Assembly: GCA_015491705.1 (NCBI GenBank)
Contig: WFVK01000365.1
Coordinates: 1-6,205 of the forward strand
DNA from: Nitrospirota bacterium
GTDB taxonomy: Bacteria; Nitrospirota; Thermodesulfovibrionia; UBA6902
Direction of reading: 5' to 3'
Length of the DNA stretch: 6,205 bases
The notes beneath the pieces were generated by a model. That model saw nothing but the letters and a program-made list of their open reading frames with translations, searched no databases and was not told the DNA's origin. Shown here piece by piece: positions 1 through 6,205 of this stretch; position 1 is the first letter of the stretch, and each line of letters starts with the position of its first letter. Position numbers and translations under genes: made by a program.

Positions 1-60
1 GCGGGAGAAATCTTTAATATTGCGACGAGTTAAGATTTCTCACTTCGTTCGAAATGACAG
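1..60. repeat. REP/MITE-like dispersed repeat, right end
   Basis: GAGAAATCTT at 5-14 and AAGATTTCTC at 32-41 form a perfect 10-bp inverted repeat around a 17-base loop. The right arm runs straight into ACTTCGTTCGAAATGACAG (42-60). On the - strand this reads TGTCATTTCGAACGAAGTGAGAAATCT, with the variable core after it. That layout (a GTCATT..GAACGAAGTGAG..AATCT arm and its inverse) is a very common non-coding dispersed element in environmental bacterial genomes, recognised here from memory. The matching outer arm would lie left of the window, so the element is probably incomplete. No coding capacity is seen. A second copy is not visible in the window, so the repetitive nature is inferred. Confidence 0.6.
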
Positions 61-110
61 CGGGTTGATCAGATAATGACTTTCCGCAACAGGAACTAAA
101 ATAGCATCCT

Positions 111-136
111 GCGGGACCGGCATCCACCGGTCCCGC
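111..136. other. Perfect 10-bp stem hairpin in the purL leader
   Basis: GCGGGACCGG (111-120) and CCGGTCCCGC (127-136) are exact reverse complements separated by the 6-base loop CATCCA, giving a very GC-rich stem. On the + strand it is followed by TCCTGAATATTG, which has no U tract. On the - strand a short ATTTTAG follows after about 8 bases. It could end a transcript arriving from the left, or be a leader structure 85 bases upstream of the purL start. The absence of a U tract makes a standard intrinsic terminator for + strand transcripts unlikely. No purine riboswitch or PurR-type operator was recognised in 61-221. Confidence 0.6.
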
Positions 137-208
137 TCCTGAATATTGCATGAAGGGCCGGGAGAGCCGCGGGCCATGGCTTTATGCAACAGTAAGGATT
201 ATTTGCCC

Positions 209-224
209 GGAGAACGTCCTCATG
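209..224 (+). promoter_or_regulatory. purL ribosome binding site and start codon
   Basis: GGAG at 209-212 (in CCCGGAGAACG) lies 9 bases before the ATG at 222. The in-frame ATG at 150 has no purine-rich site before it. A protein starting at 222 begins [12 protein letters not shown], which matches the usual N-terminus of PFAS-type enzymes (LHFY). The site therefore decides the start in favour of 222. Confidence 0.7.
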
Positions 225-3200
225 AAATTGATACATTTTTACCGAACCCCCGCACTGTCCGGACCGGAAAAGGACGAACTCCTGTTCTCTGTCCGCAGGA
301 AGGTCTCGCCTGAAGTAGCGGACATAACCACTGAATACTGTTTCAATGTGGAGACTGCCGCGCCGTTGACTCCCGGGGAGGTGCATATCCTGAGGTGGCT
401 GCTGGCGGAGACATTCGAGCCTGAAAGATTCTCTGAAAAGAGTTTTTTAACCCGGAACGTAAATGAAGAGGGCCCGGTATTGATAATAGAAGTGGGGCCG
501 CGCATGAACTTTACAACCGCATGGTCGGCCAATGCCGTCTCAGTGTGCCGCGCCTGCGGTATCGGGAAGATCACCCGGATGGAGCGTTCCCGCAGGTATA
601 AATTCATATTCGGCAGTGACGCCTCATTGAGCGCCAGTGACCTTGAAAGGTTCCGCTCCTCTCTCATTGACAGTCACTCATCACTGCTTTTCGACCGCAT
701 GACGGAATGCCCTTATCCGGGGACCCTCACTGCATTTGAGACAGGCGCACTCCCTGAAGCCGTGTTTGAGGTGCCCCTCCTCGAAGAGGGGAAACAGGCC
801 CTTGAAAGAATCAACAGGGAGATGGGTCTCGGACTGGATGAGAGGGATATCGAGTATTACTACGATCTGTTTGCAAACGACATGGGCAGGAATCCGACGA
901 ATGTGGAGTGTTTCGACCTGGGCCAGTCGAACAGCGAACACTCGAGACACTGGTTCTTCAGGGGAAGGCTTGTCATCGACGGCAGGGAAGCGCCGCAGAG
1001 CCTCATTGAGATAATCCGGCGACCCCTGCAGGTCAACCCCGCCAACAGCGTCATAGCATTTAAAGACAATTCGAGCTCGATCAGGGGATACGACATTGAG
1101 ACGATAATTCCTGAAAATCCGCGGGGTCCGTCGCGCTTCAAAAAGATGCGGCTCCGGTATGACCCCATCTTTACCGCGGAGACCCACAACTTCCCCAGCG
1201 GTGTCGCCCCTTTCCCCGGAGCCGGGACAGGTACGGGCGGCAGGATAAGGGATATTCAGGCGACCGGCAGGGGCGGACTGGTCATTGCAGGCACCGCTGC
1301 CTATTGCGTGGGCAATCTCCTGATACCCGGCTATGACCTTCCGTGGGAGGACAAGTCCTTTGTCTATCCCGGCAACCTGGCCTCTCCGCTGGAGATCGAG
1401 ATACAGGCGAGCAACGGCGCATCGGACTACGGAAACAAGTTCGGCGAGCCGGTTATCCAGGGCTATACACGTTCATTCGGCATGAGGCTGCCCGACGGCG
1501 GGCGCTGTGAGTGGATCAAGCCGATCATGTTCACCGGCGGCATAGGGCAGATGGATGCCCGGCATATTGAAAAAGGCGCTCCCGAAGAGGGTATGATGGT
1601 TGTCAAGGTCGGGGGGCCTGCATACAGGATAGGCATCGGCGGCGGGGCCGCATCCAGCATGATACAGGGCGAGAACACCGCCGAGCTGGATTTCAATGCC
1701 GTGCAGCGCGGGGATGCGGAAATGGAACAGAAGATGAACAGGGTACTCCGCGCCTGTATCGAGATGGGCGATGCAAATCCTGTCGTCAGCATACACGACC
1801 AGGGGGCAGGGGGCAACTGCAATGTCGTCAAGGAGATTGTCTATCCTGCGGGGGCGAGGATCGAGGTCAGAAAGATTCAGGTGGGCGACAGCACACTTTC
1901 CGTGCTCGAGATATGGGGGGCCGAATATCAGGAGCAGAACGCCCTGCTTGTAAGGCCTGAGCATATCGGCATATTCCATGAACTGTGCTCGCGGGAAAAG
2001 GTCCCCTGTGCCGTGATCGGACGCATTACCGGCGACGGGTATATTGTCCTCTATGATGAAACCGACGGCAGCACCCCGGTCAATCTGAACCTCGGCAAGA
2101 TCCTCGGTGAAATGCCTCAAAAGACATTTCACCTGGAGCATATGCCCATGAAGACAAGGCCGCTTTCATTGCCCGAGGGCCTCACGGTGAGGGAGGCGCT
2201 TGAAAGGGTGCTGCGACTGCTCTCGGTCGGCTCAAAGAGGTTCCTTACCAACAAGGTTGACCGGAGCGTCACCGGCCTGATAGCACAGCAGCAGTGCACC
2301 GGCCCCCTGCAGCTTACCGTCTCCGATGTGGCGGTAGTGGCTCAAAGCCATTTCGGCCTCACCGGCGCTGCGATATCCATCGGGGAACAGCCGCTGAAGA
2401 CCCTGCTGGACCCCGCGGCCATGGCGCGCCTGTGCGTGGGCGAGGCGCTGACAAACATTGTCTGGGCGAAGATCAGCGCGCTGGAGGATGTCAAATGCTC
2501 CGGCAACTGGATGTGGGCCGCGAAACTGCCGGGCGAGGGCGCAAGGCTGTATGACGCGGCGGTTGCGCTTGGTGATGTCTTAATCAGGCTCGGCATTGCC
2601 GTTGACGGCGGCAAGGACAGCCTCTCGATGGCCGCCCGGGTCAGGGATTCCTCAGGCAATAGTGAAACCGTTAAATCGCCCGGCACGCTCGTTATATCCG
2701 CTTATGCAACATGCCCTGATATTACAAAGGTGGTCACCCCTGACATTAAACGGCCGGGTGAGAGCAGGCTCGTGTATATCGACCTTGGCAGGGGAAAAAA
2801 CCGGCTCGGCGGAAGCGCTCTTGCACAGGTCTATGGCCAGACAGGGGATGAATCCCCGGATGTGGACGATCCCGAACTGCTTAAACGCGCCTTCAATGCC
2901 GTGCAGACGCTGATTGCGCGGGAGATCGTCCTCTCCGGCCATGACAGGAGCGACGGGGGCCTGATAACAACGCTTCTTGAGATGGCCTTTGCCGGAAACT
3001 GCGGAATTGATGTGAATATCTCATCCGCAGGGGAAGGGCGCGCCCTGCCCCTGCTGTTTGCAGAGGAACTCGGCCTGGTGATAGAGTATCTTCCCGAAAA
3101 TGAGAGAGAAGTTGTTTCCGTTTTTGAAACATTTTCGGTACCTTATGAAATCATCGGCAAAACCCTGCGTGAAAAGACCATACAAATAAAACTCGGAACA

Positions 3201-4202
3201 CGTGACTCAGAACCCGCAACTGTTTTAAAAGAAGACATGAGGACATTAAGAGGCATCTGGGAAGAGACGGGTTATCAGCTCGAGAGACTCCAGGCGAATC
3301 CGGAATGCGCGGAGCAGGAGAGGGAGGCCTGCTTTGACAGGCGCGGCCCTGACTTCAGATTGAGCTTTGACCCTGCGGATACACCGCCTGTCCTGCTTGA
3401 GAGCGCCGCCAAACCGAAGGTGGCCGTTATCCGTGAAGAGGGCAGCAACAGCGACAGGGAGATGACCTCAGCCTTTTTTCAGGCGGGATTCGAACCGTGG
3501 GATATAACCATGACCGATTTTATCGGGGGCCGGGTCAGTCTCTCGGATTTCAGGGGCCTGGTCTTCGTCGGCGGGTTCAGCTACGCGGATGTCCTTGACT
3601 CGGCAAAGGGCTGGGCAGGGGTTATAAGGTTCAATAACAGGGTATGGGATGAGTTTCAGGGCTTCTATCACAGGCAGGAGACGTTCAGCCTCGGTGTATG
3701 CAACGGCTGCCAGCTTATGGCGCTGCTCGGATGGGTTCCGTGGCAGGGCATGGATGATACTGCCCAGCCCCGGTTTATCCGCAATACATCGGGGAGGTTC
3801 GAGTCGCGTTTTTCATCGGTCAGGATCCTGCCCGGGCCTTCAATCATGCTGAAAGGCATGGAGGGCTCCGTCCTGGGCATCTGGGTCGCGCACGGCGAGG
3901 GCAGGGCATACTTTCCGGATAAAGATGTCCTTGAGAAAGTGGAAAGGGACAACCTCGCCCAGATACGCTATGTGGATGACAATAACGGGATTACCATGAA
4001 ATACCCCTTTAATCCGAACGGTTCCGCTGCCGGGATCGCCGGACTGTGTTCCCCGGACGGCAGGCACCTTGCCGTTATGCCGCATCCTGAGCGGACATTT
4101 CTGAAATGGCAGTGGCCGTGGATGCCCGCGGACTGGAAAGAGAACCTCAGGGCGTCACCGTGGCTCAGGATGTTCCAGAATGCCCGGCAGTGGTGCGGAT
4201 AA
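222..4202 (+). CDS. purL: Phosphoribosylformylglycinamidine synthase, single-chain (FGAR amidotransferase)
   Basis: Cytosolic enzyme of de novo purine synthesis (EC 6.3.5.3). It converts FGAR, glutamine and ATP to FGAM, glutamate, ADP and Pi, the fourth step to IMP. The 1326-residue chain has the full fused layout: a PurS-like N-terminal domain (about 1-190); a linker with GRNP (222-225) and [10 protein letters not shown] (234-243); duplicated AIRS-like synthetase halves with ETHNFP (320-325), GGGAASS (473-479) and [10 protein letters not shown] (794-803); and a class I glutaminase domain from about 1065. Its triad is visible: Cys1160 in GVCNGC, with His1288 and Glu1290 in MPHPER. Length fits the large PurL family (E. 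coli about 1295). No frameshift or lost catalytic residue is seen. The frame stays open back to an ATG at 150, but 222 is preferred for its ribosome site and the family N-terminus. Many blocks ([39 protein letters not shown]) look like animal PFAS rather than E. coli PurL. purF follows 38 bases on, presumably in one operon. Family certain; the exact start less so. Confidence 0.97.
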   Translation: MKLIHFYRTPALSGPEKDELLFSVRRKVSPEVADITTEYCFNVETAAPLTPGEVHILRWLLAETFEPERFSEKSFLTRNVNEEGPVLIIEVGPRMNFTTAWSANAVSVCRACGIGKITRMERSRRYKFIFGSDASLSASDLERFRSSLIDSHSSLLFDRMTECPYPGTLTAFETGALPEAVFEVPLLEEGKQALERINREMGLGLDERDIEYYYDLFANDMGRNPTNVECFDLGQSNSEHSRHWFFRGRLVIDGREAPQSLIEIIRRPLQVNPANSVIAFKDNSSSIRGYDIETIIPENPRGPSRFKKMRLRYDPIFTAETHNFPSGVAPFPGAGTGTGGRIRDIQATGRGGLVIAGTAAYCVGNLLIPGYDLPWEDKSFVYPGNLASPLEIEIQASNGASDYGNKFGEPVIQGYTRSFGMRLPDGGRCEWIKPIMFTGGIGQMDARHIEKGAPEEGMMVVKVGGPAYRIGIGGGAASSMIQGENTAELDFNAVQRGDAEMEQKMNRVLRACIEMGDANPVVSIHDQGAGGNCNVVKEIVYPAGARIEVRKIQVGDSTLSVLEIWGAEYQEQNALLVRPEHIGIFHELCSREKVPCAVIGRITGDGYIVLYDETDGSTPVNLNLGKILGEMPQKTFHLEHMPMKTRPLSLPEGLTVREALERVLRLLSVGSKRFLTNKVDRSVTGLIAQQQCTGPLQLTVSDVAVVAQSHFGLTGAAISIGEQPLKTLLDPAAMARLCVGEALTNIVWAKISALEDVKCSGNWMWAAKLPGEGARLYDAAVALGDVLIRLGIAVDGGKDSLSMAARVRDSSGNSETVKSPGTLVISAYATCPDITKVVTPDIKRPGESRLVYIDLGRGKNRLGGSALAQVYGQTGDESPDVDDPELLKRAFNAVQTLIAREIVLSGHDRSDGGLITTLLEMAFAGNCGIDVNISSAGEGRALPLLFAEELGLVIEYLPENEREVVSVFETFSVPYEIIGKTLREKTIQIKLGTRDSEPATVLKEDMRTLRGIWEETGYQLERLQANPECAEQEREACFDRRGPDFRLSFDPADTPPVLLESAAKPKVAVIREEGSNSDREMTSAFFQAGFEPWDITMTDFIGGRVSLSDFRGLVFVGGFSYADVLDSAKGWAGVIRFNNRVWDEFQGFYHRQETFSLGVCNGCQLMALLGWVPWQGMDDTAQPRFIRNTSGRFESRFSSVRILPGPSIMLKGMEGSVLGIWVAHGEGRAYFPDKDVLEKVERDNLAQIRYVDDNNGITMKYPFNPNGSAAGIAGLCSPDGRHLAVMPHPERTFLKWQWPWMPADWKENLRASPWLRMFQNARQWCG

Positions 4203-4240
4203 TAAATCATTGCCCTGAAAATGTTATACTAAGACCGAAG

Positions 4241-5677
4241 ATGTCCATGGATAACTCATCGGAAATGCCATACCCGGCGCTGTTTTCAGACAAATTTCAT
4301 GATGAATGCGGGGTGTTCGGCGTCTACGGCCATCCCGAGGCGGCGAACCTTACGTATCTGGGCCTCCATGCGCTCCAGCACAGGGGACAGGAGGGCGCCG
4401 GCATATGCTCATCCGACGGAAGGCTGATCCACATTGAGAAATCCATGGGGCTCGTGGCGGATATCTTTTCCGAGAAAAGGCTGAAGAGGCTGCCCGGTGA
4501 TATAGCCATAGGCCACAACCGCTATTCCACCGCAGGTACAAGCTCGCTCAAGAACGTCCAGCCCATAGTGGTCAACTTTTCCCTGGGACCCTTTGCAATA
4601 GCCCATAACGGCAACCTCGTAAACGCACTTGAATTAAAGGATGAGCTGGAGGCAAAGGGCGCCATATTCCAGTCAACGTCCGACAGTGAGGTGATAGTTC
4701 ACCTGATAGCCAATTCGCGCGCCGGCGGGCTTTACGAACGCCTTATCGACACCATGAAAAAGATATCCGGCGCATTCAGCCTCCTGCTGATGAGTGAAAA
4801 AGAACTCATTGCTACAAGGGACCCGTACGGCTTCAGGCCCCTGAGCATAGGCAGGTATGACGGCTCGTACGTGGTCGCTTCCGAGACCTGCGCCCTTGAC
4901 CTGATAGGCGCTGTTTACGAGAGGGATGTGGAGCCGGGCGAGATTGTGATAATGAACAGGTCCGGGATAAAATCCATCAGGACCGTCCCCTCGCCGAGAC
5001 ACGCATTCTGTATCTTTGAATTCATATATTTTGCAAGGCCTGACAGCAACATTTTCGGTAATGTCAATGTTGACGCCGTAAGAAAGGAATTAGGGCGCCA
5101 GCTTGCAAGGGAAAACCCCATTGATGCGGACATCGTCATTCCCGTGCCTGATTCAGGGGTGCCCGCAGCGCTGGGATATGCGGATGAGAGCGGGATCCCC
5201 TTTGATTTCGGATTGATACGCAACCATTACGTGGGCAGGACATTCATAGAGCCCCGGCAGTCAATAAGGCACTTCGGGGTAAAGATAAAACTGAACCCCG
5301 TCCGCCAGCTCCTTCAGGGCAGGAGGGTGCTTGTTGTAGACGACTCCATCGTGAGGGGAACGACAAGCAAGAAGATTATCAAGATGATAAGGGAGGGCGG
5401 CGGAGCAAAAGAGGTGCACATGAGAATAAGCTCTCCCCCCACGATAGGCCCGTGTTTCTACGGCATTGACACGCCCACGAGAAAGGAGCTCATAGCCTCG
5501 ACACACAGGCTTGATGAGATAAGGAAATACATCACCTCCGACACCCTGCAGTACCTCAGCCTCGAAGGCCTCCTCAAGGTCGTGCCGAATCCCGGGGAAT
5601 ACTGCACAGCCTGCTTTGACGACAACTATCCGCTGTTTATGCCCGAAGATAAAGAAGTGCAGATAGAGATGTTCTGA
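4241..5677 (+). CDS. purF: Amidophosphoribosyltransferase (glutamine PRPP amidotransferase)
   Basis: Catalyses the committed first step of purine synthesis (EC 2.4.2.14): PRPP plus glutamine gives 5-phosphoribosylamine. The protein has 478 residues, as in B. subtilis PurF (about 476). An N-terminal Ntn glutaminase domain has its nucleophile at Cys23 in DECGVFG, so residues 1-22 should be a propeptide removed by self-cleavage. NRYSTAG (from 93) and HNGN (122-125) are its glutamine-site motifs. The C-terminal phosphoribosyltransferase domain carries the PRPP loop [13 protein letters not shown] (363-375). Cys257 (in FCIFE), Cys405 (in GPCFYG), Cys455 and Cys458 (in YCTAC) match the [4Fe-4S] ligands of the B. 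subtilis class, so an oxygen-sensitive cluster enzyme is likely. The frame stays open into purL, to an ATG at 4106. ATGs at 4241, 4247 and 4265 are all possible starts; none has a strong ribosome site (only GAAG at 4237-4240). Feedback inhibition by purine nucleotides is known for the family, not visible here. Confidence 0.96.
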   Translation: MSMDNSSEMPYPALFSDKFHDECGVFGVYGHPEAANLTYLGLHALQHRGQEGAGICSSDGRLIHIEKSMGLVADIFSEKRLKRLPGDIAIGHNRYSTAGTSSLKNVQPIVVNFSLGPFAIAHNGNLVNALELKDELEAKGAIFQSTSDSEVIVHLIANSRAGGLYERLIDTMKKISGAFSLLLMSEKELIATRDPYGFRPLSIGRYDGSYVVASETCALDLIGAVYERDVEPGEIVIMNRSGIKSIRTVPSPRHAFCIFEFIYFARPDSNIFGNVNVDAVRKELGRQLARENPIDADIVIPVPDSGVPAALGYADESGIPFDFGLIRNHYVGRTFIEPRQSIRHFGVKIKLNPVRQLLQGRRVLVVDDSIVRGTTSKKIIKMIREGGGAKEVHMRISSPPTIGPCFYGIDTPTRKELIASTHRLDEIRKYITSDTLQYLSLEGLLKVVPNPGEYCTACFDDNYPLFMPEDKEVQIEMF

Positions 5678-5686
5678 TGAAATCCT

Positions 5687-5734
5687 TTAACTCGGGATCA
5701 AGCTGATGCCGCGCCTTCCCCGGAAGTCTTTCAT
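5687..5734 (-). pseudogene. Possible 5' stub of a second prepilin gene
   Basis: Reading the - strand from the ATG at 5734-5732 gives MKDFRGRRGISLIPS and then TAA. The first 13 residues have the form of a type IV prepilin leader: short, basic, ending in Gly at the prepilin-peptidase site and followed by ISLI, where a working pilin continues with Glu and a long hydrophobic helix. Here the match stops after ISLI, a stop follows two codons later, and purF ends a few bases beyond. It lies on the same strand as the pilin gene and 114 bases past its stop, where the next gene of a pilin cluster would sit. I infer a gene cut off by a rearrangement. The match is only about 13 residues, so chance cannot be excluded. 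Confidence 0.35.
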
Positions 5735-5787
5735 AATCCCTGATACGCGGAGGCTGTCTTCTTTTTTGTCTGTAAATCATCCGGCAT
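5731..5787 (-). CDS. Tiny ORF with strong ribosome site, coupled to the prepilin stub
   Basis: An 18-codon frame (MPDDLQTKKKTASAYQGL) starts at the ATG at 5787-5785. GGGGGAG (plus-strand complement 5795-5801) lies 7 bases before it, close to ideal spacing. Its TGA (5733-5731) overlaps the ATG of the next small frame as ATGA, the usual arrangement of translational coupling. The peptide is polar and lysine-rich, with no recognisable family or membrane segment. It could be a short leader gene, the remains of a larger gene, or chance. No function is assigned. Confidence 0.22.
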   Translation of the reverse strand: MPDDLQTKKKTASAYQGL

Positions 5788-5848
5788 CTTGTGACTCCCC
5801 CGTAAGAGAGAGGCAATACGGCTTGTTGCAAACCGTGATTCTCCAGGG

Positions 5849-6205
5849 TTACCAGCTTTTCTCGTTCCTTTCATTAATTGAAAACACAGAGTCTGCTACA
5901 TTGGTATCGGGCTTGCCTGTGGCGATGGCAATAAACCCGGTGCCGTTATTCAGGCTTTGAAGTGTATAGTTGAACTTCAGGTCAGCCGCTGGGCCCGGTT
6001 GAAACCCCCTCAGCACATCCTCTATGCCACCGTCAGCGGCAACAGTGCCTTTATATGGTATGGTTCCATCAGGATCAGGGGCATACCGTGCGAACTCGGA
6101 GCGATACTGCTCCTCGAGGAGCCTTATGGCTTCAAGATTGGCCTTTGCCTCGGAAAAGGCGGCTTTTCTCTGCTGCCCCAGATATAAAGGAACCGCAATC
6201 CCACC
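5849..6205 (-). CDS. Type IV pilin-like protein, N-terminus beyond the window edge
   Basis: The frame is open from the right window edge to TAA at 5851-5849 and gives 118 residues. It has no start codon inside the window, so it is a 3' partial gene. The first residues, GGIAVPLYLGQQRKAAFSEA, match the end of the hydrophobic helix of type IV pilins, usually ...GILAAIAIP.FL..Q.KA..SEAK.NL. SEAKANLEAIRLLEEQY (fragment 18-34) is the amphipathic part of the long helix. A polar, Gly/Pro-rich globular part follows, with LKFNYTLQSL (76-85) and GFIAIATGK (90-98) as likely beta strands. By analogy the missing part is about 25-30 residues: leader, cleavage site and membrane segment. The visible part has no cysteine, so there is no C-terminal disulfide loop. 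Expected role: pilus or type II secretion pseudopilus subunit, anchored in the inner membrane before assembly. Major and minor pilin cannot be told apart here. Confidence 0.85.
   Translation of the reverse strand, partial: GGIAVPLYLGQQRKAAFSEAKANLEAIRLLEEQYRSEFARYAPDPDGTIPYKGTVAADGGIEDVLRGFQPGPAADLKFNYTLQSLNNGTGFIAIATGKPDTNVADSVFSINERNEKSW

Noticed and set aside
72..77. GATAAT, a possible -10 box upstream of purL
   Set aside because: No acceptable -35 hexamer is found at the right distance (TCGAAA at 49-54 is poor), so no promoter is called.
16..149. Direct repeat AATATTGC at 16-23 and 142-149
   Set aside because: It is eight AT-rich bases occurring twice, with no further extension, so not significant.
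1473..2141. Long open frame of 222 codons on the - strand inside purL
   Set aside because: It lies wholly antisense to conserved purL codons, has no recognisable family, and is expected as a shadow in GC-rich coding DNA.
4225..4230. TATACT, a -10-like hexamer between purL and purF
   Set aside because: No -35-like hexamer lies 16-18 bases upstream, and the 38-base gap suits a shared transcript. An internal promoter cannot be supported.
5759..5766. T run in TCTTCTTTTTTGTC as a purF terminator
   Set aside because: No stem precedes it on the + strand. It coincides with lysine codons of the small - strand frame.
5705..5788. GATGCCG (5705-5711) and CGGCATC (5782-5788) inverted repeat
   Set aside because: It is only 7 bp with 70 bases between the arms, which is expected by chance.
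5800..5821. CCGTA ... TACGG inverted repeat as a terminator between purF and the pilin gene
   Set aside because: The stem is only 5 bp with a 12-base loop and no T run follows on either strand.
5637..5831. 64-codon - strand frame across the purF 3' end
   Set aside because: It overlaps purF antisense, has no ribosome site and resembles no known family. The other small frames in the gap have better translation signals.

Overview
The window carries two complete genes of de novo purine synthesis on the + strand, purL (222-4202) and purF (4241-5677). They are followed by a convergent, edge-truncated type IV pilin-like gene on the - strand (5849-6205). Base composition is GC-rich. AGG/AGA arginine and ATA isoleucine codons are frequent in both purine genes. 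Together with the pilin type and a REP-like repeat at the left edge, this suggests an environmental Gram-negative bacterium of the Nitrospirota / former Deltaproteobacteria kind. That placement is an impression from style, not a proof.

Layout: 1-60 is the end of a REP/MITE-like dispersed repeat. 61-221 is the purL leader, with a perfect 10-bp hairpin at 111-136 and a GGAG ribosome binding site at 209-212. purL encodes a single-chain FGAR amidotransferase of 1326 residues (PurS-like, synthetase and glutaminase parts fused). Many of its signature blocks read like the animal PFAS enzyme rather than E. coli PurL. After 38 bases purF follows, encoding a B. subtilis-type amidophosphoribosyltransferase with a short propeptide before the catalytic Cys and four cysteines placed for a [4Fe-4S] cluster. 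The two genes very probably form one transcript, with PurF catalysing step 1 and PurL step 4 of IMP synthesis.

The 171-base gap between purF and the pilin stop (5678-5848) has no canonical terminator. Read on the - strand it holds two tiny ORFs. The first has a strong Shine-Dalgarno sequence, and its TGA overlaps the ATG of the second. The second encodes a 15-residue peptide that looks like a prepilin leader with the start of its SLI(E) segment and then stops. This may be the 5' stub of a second pilin gene cut off where purLF now begins, i.e. a rearrangement scar. I see no tRNA, rRNA, CRISPR, insertion sequence or clear novel defence system.
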